Positions 53,205 to 60,356 of a stretch of DNA of 64,000 bases are shown here, one piece after another. Origin of the DNA: Burkholderiales bacterium PBB6 (GTDB lineage Bacteria; Pseudomonadota; Gammaproteobacteria; Burkholderiales; Burkholderiaceae_C); NCBI GenBank assembly GCA_002255925.1, contig NKIH01000009.1, positions 30,634 to 94,633 on the forward strand, written 5' to 3'. Below the pieces are notes generated by a model, which was not told where the DNA came from, did not search any database, and saw nothing but the letters and a program-made list of their open reading frames with translations. Numbering within the stretch: the stretch's first letter is position 1; each line of letters opens with the position of its first letter. Position numbers and translations under genes: made by a program.

Positions 53205-54383
53205 TCATCCGCCTGATGTTTCCTGCTTGATGACCCACTTGCCGCTGGAGGTGCGGCTAAGTTCGAGCGTCTTGCGACTGTTTGTCGACAACTTGTCTGA
53301 ACTGTAGGCTTGTCGGAAGCGCGCGGTGGCTTTGTCGCCATTCACCGCCACCTTGAGGTCAGAGATCGAGACCTTGATGTCCTTGCGAGTGCTGATGCGG
53401 TCGCGGCGGTCTTGCTCCCATGCCTTGCGGGAGCCAGCATTGCCGTTGAAATCAGATGAATAGGCTGCGAAATAGCCATTCATGTCGCGGCGGCTCCAGG
53501 CGGATGCCCAGCTTTGCACGGCCGATTCGATGTCTGCAGCCGGGTTGGCCGCGGGCTTGGTTTGCGCTGCCGGAGCAGGCTTGGTGGCAGCTGCGGCGGC
53601 ACTGGCCACTTGGGCAGGAGCAGGCGTTGGCGTAACAGAGGGAGTTGCTGTCGGCTTGGCCGCGGGCACGCTGGTGGATGCAGGTGGCGTTGCCACCGGG
53701 GCAGGGGTTGGCGCAGGCGTCGGTGTCGGCTTGGCGGCCGCCACCTGGACCGGGGCAGGGTCCTTCTTGGCCGCAACGGCAGCGGTCGGTGTTGTCGTCG
53801 GGCCGGAGGTCAATTCGCGCAACAAGGCGAGCTTCGGCGGCACGGTGGCATCGGTCTTGTCGAGCTGCAGGGCCTTGGAGTAGGCCTGGCTCGCCAGCTG
53901 TGCGTACACATCACCCAGGTTCTGGTACGCCGTGGCGTAAGCGGGGTTGGTGCGGATGGCCCGCTCCAGGGCGCCGCGTGCCTTGTCGTAATCACCTTGC
54001 GCGCCATACAGCACTGCCAGGTTGTTGTACGGGGCCGGCATTTCCGGATGGTCGTCCACCAGCTTCTGGAAGACGGCCAGGGCTTCAGCCTTGCGGTCGA
54101 GCATGGACAGAGCCACACCGCGACGGAAGCGCATCTGCGGATCCTTCGGGTTGCGCGCCAGAGACTCGTCGATCAGCTTCAAGGCCTGGCCGTGTTGACC
54201 TTCCTTGATGAGTCGCTGGATCTCCACGCTGTCGCTGGCAGTCGCGCTTGCGGCCGGCGTTTGCGCCATGGCCGTGTTGCTCAGCGAAGCGGCACCGAAA
54301 GCGAGTGCCAAAGCGATCTGGAGGATCGAGGACGCTGCCAATTGGGAACGACGTGGTGCCAGCTGCATGGTGGAAAGTTGCAT
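53205..54383 (-). CDS. TPR protein with C-terminal NTF2/Cds6-like domain
   Basis: 392 residues from MQLSTMQLAPRRSQLAAS (ATG 54368 also possible), with signal peptide ending near AMAQ. TPRs at about 55-170 (QRLIKEGQHGQALKLIDESLARNPKDPQMRFRRGVALSMLDRKAEALAVFQKL, YNNLAVLYGAQGDYDKARGALERAIRTNP, YQNLGDVYAQLASQAYSKALQLD), then a low-complexity Ala/Pro/Thr linker (190-285), then a ~100-residue NTF2-like domain (SWASAWSRRDMNGYFAAYSSDF...SSGKWVIKQE). Periplasmic scaffold, 37 bp from the L,D-transpeptidase gene, so co-transcribed. Its function is inferred from architecture only. Confidence 0.88.
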   Translation of the reverse strand: MQLSTMQLAPRRSQLAASSILQIALALAFGAASLSNTAMAQTPAASATASDSVEIQRLIKEGQHGQALKLIDESLARNPKDPQMRFRRGVALSMLDRKAEALAVFQKLVDDHPEMPAPYNNLAVLYGAQGDYDKARGALERAIRTNPAYATAYQNLGDVYAQLASQAYSKALQLDKTDATVPPKLALLRELTSGPTTTPTAAVAAKKDPAPVQVAAAKPTPTPAPTPAPVATPPASTSVPAAKPTATPSVTPTPAPAQVASAAAAATKPAPAAQTKPAANPAADIESAVQSWASAWSRRDMNGYFAAYSSDFNGNAGSRKAWEQDRRDRISTRKDIKVSISDLKVAVNGDKATARFRQAYSSDKLSTNSRKTLELSRTSSGKWVIKQETSGG

Positions 54384-54472
54384 TGAGTGAGCGGGCCAAA
54401 TGCCGCACAAGCTCGAAATTTTGCCCAGTCTATCCAAATTTGGACATGGCCCGGGCGCCGATTCGAACATAA

Positions 54473-54496
54473 GAAAAAGGGCGCGATCACGCGCCC
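54473..54496 (-). terminator. Terminator of TolC-family gene
   Basis: On the minus strand GGGCGCG-TGAT-CGCGCCC followed by TTTTTCTT, 36 bases after the TolC-like gene stop. It separates that gene from the TPR gene, which must have its own promoter. Confidence 0.85.
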
Positions 54497-54531
54497 TCCC
54501 GATCAGGAGCTGATGCTCCGTGTTCGTCGCA

Positions 54532-56382
54532 TCAGCGGTTGCTTTCCTTGACGATGACCCACTTGTCGCCGGTCAGCGCCCAGGTCAGGGTCTTGGTCAT
54601 CGTGTCGCTGTAGTCCTTCGACGCGTAGCGCTGCTCAAACGTGGTTTCCACGCGGGTTGGCGACACGGTGTTGGACTTGATGTTGTTGAGGTCGACCTTG
54701 ATGTCGCCGGCCTTGGTGACCAGACGCTTGCGGTCGGCCATCCACTTGGCGCGGTCGGCCTTCAGTGGGCCGAAGTTCTGGCCGTAGAAGCCGTAGTAGG
54801 CGGTCAGGTCCTTGGACATCCAGGCTGCAGCCCAGTCACGCAGGCGTTGTTCGGCCAGACCAGCTGGCGCATTGGCAGGCACCGGTGCCGGGGCCACAGG
54901 GGCCGCGGCCACTGGAGCAGCAGCCGGCGTCGGGGCCGGGGCTGCCTTCGGCGTCATGTCGCGAACGCGCGCATCCAGTTCCTCACGCGAGGCGCCGGCC
55001 ATCTCGGTGGCGCTCAGCGGGCAACGCGAGGCGGCATCCTCACCAGCGGCCCAGCTGCCGGCTTCCGGCGCTTCAGCGCTGGTGTCTGCGCGCTTCAGGC
55101 CGAGCGCAGCCGTCAGCTGGCCGATGCCGGCGTGGGTGCGTGCCTCGGCGATGCGCTTGTCAAATAGAGCCAGAGCGTAGGAGCGGCGAGCGGTGTAAAG
55201 CTCGTTTTCGGCATTCAGCAGGTCCAGCAGGCTGCGCTGGCCGATGTCGAACTGCTGGCGATAGGCGTCGCGGGCGCGTTCGATGGCGACCACGTTGCGG
55301 TCCAGGTAGCCGAGCTGTTCGTCCAGCTTGCGGTTGTCGTTGAAGGCGATGGCCACGGTTTGACGGGTGTCGCGGCAGGCCTTGTCGCGCAGGTCGGCGG
55401 CCTGATTCAGCAGGTTGGCGCTCTGGCGCTGGCGAGCATCGTCAGAGCCACCGTTGTAAAGGTTCCAGGCCAGCGTGACCTGTGCGTTCACGTCACGCTT
55501 CTGGTCTTCAACGCCGTCAAAGTTGTTGCCTGCACCAGCGCGCAGTCGCGCCTCAACGCGCGGCTGGTAGGCGCCCTTGCGGCTCTCTGCCTGGGCGCGG
55601 GTGGCGCGCAGGTTTTCGATGGCGGCGGCCACGGTCGGGCTGTTCATGGCTGCGGCCGACAGCGCTGCGTTGCCGCTGTCGGGCAGGCTGCGCAGCAGGG
55701 TGGCAGGCGACGTGCTGGCCGGGGAGGCATCAGGTTGCGAACCCACCACACGACGATAACGCTCGGTCACGTCGTGCAGGTTGGCCTTTTCGGTGATCAG
55801 GTTCGATTCGGCCAGGGCCAGACGCGCGCCAGCTTGTTCAGAGTCAACACCGCGGGCCACGCCGGCCTTCACACGGGACTGGATCTGGTCGAACGCGTAC
55901 TTGTGCTGAACGTAGTTGTCTTGTGCCAGCGAGACCAAGCGGCGATATCGCTCCACATCGTGATAGGCCCGCACCGCTTCCAGCGCGGTTTGCTCGGTGG
56001 CGTCAACGAAGTCGAAATAACGCGCCATCCGTGCATGGCCCAGTCGTGCCACTTCACCCGTGGTGGCGCCGCCGTCCCACAACAGCTGGGTGATCGACAG
56101 TGCGGCGCCGGTGCGGTTCAGGCTTTGCGTTTGTGGGTTGCGGTTGGTCAGGCGGTCGTTCGTGCGGCCAGCCTCAGCGGTCAGGTCAACCCGCGGGCGC
56201 AGCGCGCCATTGGCAATGTCGATCTCATCTGCCGCTGCCTTGAAGGCATTGAACTTCGCCGCAACTTCCGGGCTGGTCTCGATGGCACGCTGGGCAACGC
56301 CGGCGATGCCGGTACTGTTCTGCGCGAGTGCCGCGGTGCACGCGATCGAAAGAAGGCTGAGGCTGAGCAGATGTTTCGTCAT
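54532..56382 (-). CDS. TolC-family outer membrane protein (LapE-like) fused to C-terminal NTF2-like domain
   Basis: 616 residues. Signal peptide 1-21 (HLLSLSLLSIACTAALAQ), then two outer-membrane-efflux repeats (about 30-430): LRPRVDLTAEAGRTNDRLTNRNPQTQSLNRTGAALSITQLLWDGGAT and later AQVTLAWNLYNGGSDDARQRQSANLLNQAADLRD, typical of type I secretion TolC/LapE. Unusually, an Ala/Pro linker (about 480-510) follows, then an NTF2-like domain (RDWAAAWMSKDLTAYYGFYGQNF...TGDKWVIVKE). Ordinary TolC ends after the barrel. Divergent from lapG. It is the outer channel candidate for the adhesin next door. Confidence 0.9.
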   Translation of the reverse strand: MTKHLLSLSLLSIACTAALAQNSTGIAGVAQRAIETSPEVAAKFNAFKAAADEIDIANGALRPRVDLTAEAGRTNDRLTNRNPQTQSLNRTGAALSITQLLWDGGATTGEVARLGHARMARYFDFVDATEQTALEAVRAYHDVERYRRLVSLAQDNYVQHKYAFDQIQSRVKAGVARGVDSEQAGARLALAESNLITEKANLHDVTERYRRVVGSQPDASPASTSPATLLRSLPDSGNAALSAAAMNSPTVAAAIENLRATRAQAESRKGAYQPRVEARLRAGAGNNFDGVEDQKRDVNAQVTLAWNLYNGGSDDARQRQSANLLNQAADLRDKACRDTRQTVAIAFNDNRKLDEQLGYLDRNVVAIERARDAYRQQFDIGQRSLLDLLNAENELYTARRSYALALFDKRIAEARTHAGIGQLTAALGLKRADTSAEAPEAGSWAAGEDAASRCPLSATEMAGASREELDARVRDMTPKAAPAPTPAAAPVAAAPVAPAPVPANAPAGLAEQRLRDWAAAWMSKDLTAYYGFYGQNFGPLKADRAKWMADRKRLVTKAGDIKVDLNNIKSNTVSPTRVETTFEQRYASKDYSDTMTKTLTWALTGDKWVIVKESNR

Positions 56383-56431
56383 GGGGATCTTCTTAGGGGG
56401 AGCGGGTTATCGGCACTTCGACGGGAGGAAA

Positions 56432-56455
56432 TGTATCGCAAAACAAATTGATACA
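56432..56455. promoter_or_regulatory. Inverted repeat between divergent tolC-like and lapG genes
   Basis: TGTATC and GATACA are separated by 12 bases in an AT-rich stretch, 50-73 bp upstream of the TolC-like start. The 206-bp intergenic region must carry both promoters. Possible regulator site; no factor can be named. Confidence 0.35.
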
Positions 56456-56588
56456 AATTGGGTTTGCACCCGTATCCGTGACCTCTTAAACATCTCATCC
56501 GGGGGGGCGTGGAGGATCCCAGTCGCGCCGTCCCATTTTTGCAACAGTTGCCACTTTATTTCCACGATCTGCTGCCGATAGAGACGCC

Positions 56589-57305
56589 ATGGTGCGTTGT
56601 GTCGAGGGCGGTTCAGGCCTGGATCGATTAGCTGGCCTGGCGCTTGTCCGGGCCGCGCGCGCTTGGGCGTTTGTATTTCTTGTCCTTGCCGCGGCCGGGG
56701 CTTGCCTCGGCTGGGCCGCGCCCTGGGACGCCAACCGCATCCTGACCGCCGCCAGCCGGCATGGCGACGCAGCGGTTGCCGGCGTTCGCGCTTTGCAGGC
56801 CAGCCTTGCCAAGGTTCCGCCGCGCGACGATGCCACCCTGCTGGCCACGGTGAACACCTTCTTCAATCAGCGCATCGCGTTCCGCGAAGACCTTGAAAAC
56901 TGGGGCCAGGTCGACTACTGGGCCAGTCCGCTGGAGTCTTTGCAGAAGGGAGCAGGGGATTGCGAGGACTACGCCATTGCGAAATATTTCACGTTGATAT
57001 CGACGGGCGTGCCTCACAAGCGGCTGCGCCTGGTTTACGTGCGCGCGGCTGTGAACGGGCTGGTGGTGCCGCACATGGTGCTGGCGTTCTACCCGTCCGC
57101 TGATGCGGATCCACTCGTGCTCGACAACCTGGTGCCAGACATTCGGCCGGCAAGCCGACGGCCGGACCTGACGCCAGTGTTCAGCTTCAACGCCGAGGCG
57201 ATCTGGGAGGGCGTTGGCACAGCGAACGTCGGAGGCAACCCAGGCGAGCGGCTCTCCCGCTGGCGCGATGTGCTCAATCGAGGAAAACAGGAGGGCTTTC
57301 TTTGA
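56589..57305 (+). CDS. lapG: LapG-type periplasmic cysteine protease (BTLCP)
   Basis: 238 residues. Signal/anchor hydrophobic segment at ~22-43 ending near GWAA. Transglutaminase-like catalytic triad: Cys125 in GAGDCEDYAIAKY, His162 in VPHMVLAFY, and Asp179 in LVLDNL. The spacing (37 and 17) is the same as in characterised LapG. The acidic residues flanking Cys (D124, E126) are those that bind calcium in LapG. It releases large adhesins from the cell surface by cutting near their N-terminus when LapD lets it go. 58 bp before lapD. Confidence 0.93.
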   Translation: MVRCVEGGSGLDRLAGLALVRAARAWAFVFLVLAAAGACLGWAAPWDANRILTAASRHGDAAVAGVRALQASLAKVPPRDDATLLATVNTFFNQRIAFREDLENWGQVDYWASPLESLQKGAGDCEDYAIAKYFTLISTGVPHKRLRLVYVRAAVNGLVVPHMVLAFYPSADADPLVLDNLVPDIRPASRRPDLTPVFSFNAEAIWEGVGTANVGGNPGERLSRWRDVLNRGKQEGFL

Positions 57306-57363
57306 TTTTGACCTCTGATTCATTGCCCTGGCGCCGGGGTATAAACCGCGACATGGAGTGCGC

Positions 57364-59268
57364 ATGTCCTTGATTCGACAGGTCTGGTTGTTGTTGGGTG
57401 TCACGCTGGCCTTGGCCATTGCGGGCGGATTCGGCATTTCCGTCGAGTCGTCCCGGCGTTATCTCGCTACGCAGCTCACGATGAAGAACAACGACATGGC
57501 GCAGTCGCTGGGCTTGTCGCTGTCGCAACAGCGTGGCGACGCCACCGCGATGGAGTTGTTGCTCGCCAGCCAGTTCGACACCGGCTTTTACGAGCAGATG
57601 CGGCTGGTGGCCCCTGACGGCAAGGTGCTGATCGACCGCAGCGCGCCGCTCAACAAGAGCAACGCGCCGGCCTGGTTCGTGGGCTGGATGGGTCTGTCCC
57701 CGGATGTGGGTGTTGCCCTGGTCAGCGACGGCTGGAAGCAGATCGGCCGTCTGGAAGTGCGCAGCCAAAGCAGTTTTACCGTTGATCAGTTGTGGCGCAG
57801 CACCTTGCTGGCGGCTTGGCTGCTGGCATTTCTGGCACTGATGGCGGGGGCCGTGGCGCGTTACGGGCTTGCACGAATCAAGGCGCCTTTGTCTGCCACG
57901 GTGCAGCAGGCGATGGCGCTAACCGAACGTCGTTTCGTGACGGTGGCCGAGCCCCAGGTGCCAGAGCTGCGCGAGGTGACGCGTGCCATGAATCTCATGG
58001 TTGATCGGCTGCGGTTGATGTTCGACGAGCAGGCCGGTCAGGTGGAAGTGCTGCGTCGCCAGGCGCACTGTGATGATTTGACGGGCGTGTTCAACCGGCC
58101 GCATTTCCTGGGTCGCCTGAAAGGCCTGCTGAGTGCCGAGGACGGCAGTGCCTCCGGCGTGTTGGTGCTGGTGCGCATCTGCGATTTGCAAGGCATCAAC
58201 CGCATGCTTGGTCGCGCAGAGGCCGATGCGCTGTTGCGTGAGACGGCCGCTGCCATCGAAGAATCGGGGCGACGCTCTGTTCGCCACGAGATCGGCCGGC
58301 TCAATGGTTCAGATTTTGCGCTGGTGCTGCCCGATGTGCAGAGCCTGCGTGAATCGGCAGTCGATGTGGCGGCCAAGTTGCGCACGCTCTTCCGCACGCG
58401 TGAAGGCGATGCCTTCGCCGTGGTGGGGGCGGTGCGTTGGTGGCATGGTGCGTCAGCGTCCTCCTTGCTGGCGGCCGCAGACCAGGCGTTGGCCCGTGCA
58501 GAAGCGAGAGGGGCCTTTGCCGTTGACCTTGATGATGCGGGCGATGGCCTCGTACTGGGTGAAGATGCCTGGCGGGTTCGACTGGAACAGGCGCTGGCCC
58601 ATCGATGGGTCGAGTTGGCCAAGTTCGCGATGGTCGACGTGCATGGTGACGTGATTCATTTCGAGTGCCCATTGCGGTTGCGACTTGAAAGTGACGGCGC
58701 TCCTGTGCCTGCCGCCCAATGGTTGCCCATGGCTCGACGCACGCAACTCACCTGGCGTATCGATTTGCTGGCGGTGGATGTGGCGCTGTCGGCCATTGCC
58801 GTTGACGGTCTGCCGCGCTCGGTGAATTTGAGCCCCAGTTCGCTGGCGGATGACGGCTTCTTGCCCGCATTGCGCCAACTGCTGCTTCAGCACCGGGCAT
58901 CGGCGCCTGGCTTGTGGCTGGAGGTTGCCGAGGCCGGCGCCATGCGCAGCATCGAGCTGGTTCGCGCACTGGTGGATCAAGCGCATGCGATGGGTGTCAA
59001 GGTCGGGCTTGAGCATGCTGGCGAGCAAGTCACCGAATCAGGCCGGCTGCTGGAAGCGGGTCTGGACTTCGTCAAGCTGGATGCCAGTCTGGTGGATGGC
59101 ATCGCTGAAAGCACGGCTCGCCGGCAGCACATTGCGAGCATGCTGTTGATGTTGCACGGCATTGGCTTGGCTGTTTACGCCGAGGGCGTGAACGAAGAAG
59201 CGGATGCCCAGGCCTTGTGGGATTGTGGCATCGACGGCGTGACCGGGCCCGTGGTCAAACGGGCATGA
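57364..59268 (+). CDS. lapD: LapD-type c-di-GMP receptor, degenerate GGDEF/EAL
   Basis: 634 residues; a GGAG site sits before ATG 57364. Layout: TM helix 6-25, LapD/MoxY N-terminal periplasmic domain (about 26-140), TM helix (about 143-166), HAMP (to ~220), GGDEF (about 230-390) with NGSDF in place of GGDEF, and EAL (about 400-634) with ECP in place of EAL, LEVAEAG, and VKLDASLVDG. Catalytic residues are lost in both, as expected for LapD, which binds c-di-GMP and then sequesters LapG at the periplasmic domain. Directly follows lapG; its TGA overlaps the ATG of the next gene. Confidence 0.94.
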   Translation: MSLIRQVWLLLGVTLALAIAGGFGISVESSRRYLATQLTMKNNDMAQSLGLSLSQQRGDATAMELLLASQFDTGFYEQMRLVAPDGKVLIDRSAPLNKSNAPAWFVGWMGLSPDVGVALVSDGWKQIGRLEVRSQSSFTVDQLWRSTLLAAWLLAFLALMAGAVARYGLARIKAPLSATVQQAMALTERRFVTVAEPQVPELREVTRAMNLMVDRLRLMFDEQAGQVEVLRRQAHCDDLTGVFNRPHFLGRLKGLLSAEDGSASGVLVLVRICDLQGINRMLGRAEADALLRETAAAIEESGRRSVRHEIGRLNGSDFALVLPDVQSLRESAVDVAAKLRTLFRTREGDAFAVVGAVRWWHGASASSLLAAADQALARAEARGAFAVDLDDAGDGLVLGEDAWRVRLEQALAHRWVELAKFAMVDVHGDVIHFECPLRLRLESDGAPVPAAQWLPMARRTQLTWRIDLLAVDVALSAIAVDGLPRSVNLSPSSLADDGFLPALRQLLLQHRASAPGLWLEVAEAGAMRSIELVRALVDQAHAMGVKVGLEHAGEQVTESGRLLEAGLDFVKLDASLVDGIAESTARRQHIASMLLMLHGIGLAVYAEGVNEEADAQALWDCGIDGVTGPVVKRA

Positions 59269-60266
59269 GTGGTCCGCGCTGGCTGATTCACTGTCAACCC
59301 GATGACCTCGAGGAAGGTTTGTTCGGGCAGGTGGTGCTGTGGGTGTTTGAGCTGTTGCCGGGCCTCGCGGCCAAGGGGGTGCAGCCGACGTGGGACATCC
59401 GTTCACGGCTGTACGGCGATGCCCCCGACTGTCGAGTGTTGCCCGGGGTCTTTGACACCGTGCCCGTTGCCGGCGACCAGGCTACTGCACGGCGCCGCGG
59501 TTTGCTCTCGCTGCGCTCGCGTGGCGTCAGTGTGCTGGGCAACGATTGGCAGGGGCTTCACCGCCTATGGCATGCGTGTTTCCGGGTGCCGGCACGCATC
59601 GAGGCTGCCGCAGATGCGGCCGGCTTGACGGCGAACACGCTGGGATTGCACTTTCGCGGTACCGACAAGAATCTGGCCTCCCTCGATACCAACCCCGTGA
59701 GCGCGGATGACTTCCTGCGACTGGCTCAGGACCACCTCCGGAGCCACCCTCAAATCGATGCGATTTTCCTGGCAACCGATGAGCCCGGTCTGGTTGCGAA
59801 GGTTCGGGAACGGCTCGCACCGTTACCAGTGATTCACCTCGGCGATGTGCCGTTTCACAAATCGACAGATGGCGACTCGCAGCGCAGCGTTCGTGCGGAT
59901 CGGGCCTTGCTGGACTGCGTGTTGTTGTCGAGGTGTGCTTCGGTGCTGAAGTGTTCGTCGGCGTTGTCTGGCTTCGCCAAGGTATTGAATCCGGAGTTGC
60001 AGATCTATCGGGTAGCGGCTTGCAAGCTGTTCAGCGACGTGCCGTATTTCCCGGATGCGTGGATACCGCCAATGCACAGCACCGAGCCTGAGTGTCAGCG
60101 GATTCTGCAGAGGCAGATGCAAGGTGACTGGCTGACGAGCGGCCATCCCCTGGCTGCGCCCGCTGAGCCGTTTGTCAGTCGTCTGCGCGGCACGCTCAGC
60201 CAGCGGCTCGTACTGCGGGCGAAGTACCTGGTTTCTTTGGCGTTGGGGCGCCCTCGAAAGGCCTGA
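59265..60266 (+). CDS. Putative glycosyltransferase (NodZ/fucosyltransferase-like)
   Basis: 333 residues, no signal peptide. It overlaps the lapD stop (ATGA), so it is co-translated with it. Around residue 127 LGLHFRGTDKN fits the [LIV]-H-x-R-x-[TG]-D motif that binds GDP-fucose in NodZ and O-fucosyltransferases (H129, R131, D134). Further family-like segments are DAIFLATDEPGLVAKV and a late VLKCSSALSGFAKVLNPELQIYRVA, which resembles the conserved C-terminal S-x-F-S-x-x-A donor region. Predicted to glycosylate a sugar or protein; the neighbouring adhesin is a possible acceptor. The assignment rests on short motifs. Confidence 0.7.
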   Translation: MSGPRWLIHCQPDDLEEGLFGQVVLWVFELLPGLAAKGVQPTWDIRSRLYGDAPDCRVLPGVFDTVPVAGDQATARRRGLLSLRSRGVSVLGNDWQGLHRLWHACFRVPARIEAAADAAGLTANTLGLHFRGTDKNLASLDTNPVSADDFLRLAQDHLRSHPQIDAIFLATDEPGLVAKVRERLAPLPVIHLGDVPFHKSTDGDSQRSVRADRALLDCVLLSRCASVLKCSSALSGFAKVLNPELQIYRVAACKLFSDVPYFPDAWIPPMHSTEPECQRILQRQMQGDWLTSGHPLAAPAEPFVSRLRGTLSQRLVLRAKYLVSLALGRPRKA

Positions 60267-60294
60267 TCAACTTGACGTGACCTGGCAGCACCAA

Positions 60295-60326
60295 GAAAAA
60301 AGGCGAGCCCTGCGGCTCGCCTTTTT
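60295..60326. terminator. Bidirectional terminator between glycosyltransferase and adhesin genes
   Basis: A run of A, then GGCGAGCC-CTGC-GGCTCGCC and TTTTT. Perfect 8-bp stem; 28 bases after the glycosyltransferase stop and 31 bases from the adhesin stop. A further palindrome GCGCCATATGGCGC follows at 60333-60346. Confidence 0.93.
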
Positions 60327-60356
60327 CATGGGGCGCCATATGGCGCTTATGGCGCA

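Noticed and set aside
60333..60346. GCGCCATATGGCGC palindrome as an operator
   Set aside because: It lies between the strong terminator and the adhesin stop codon, downstream of both genes, so operator function is unlikely; more probably a supplementary 3' hairpin.
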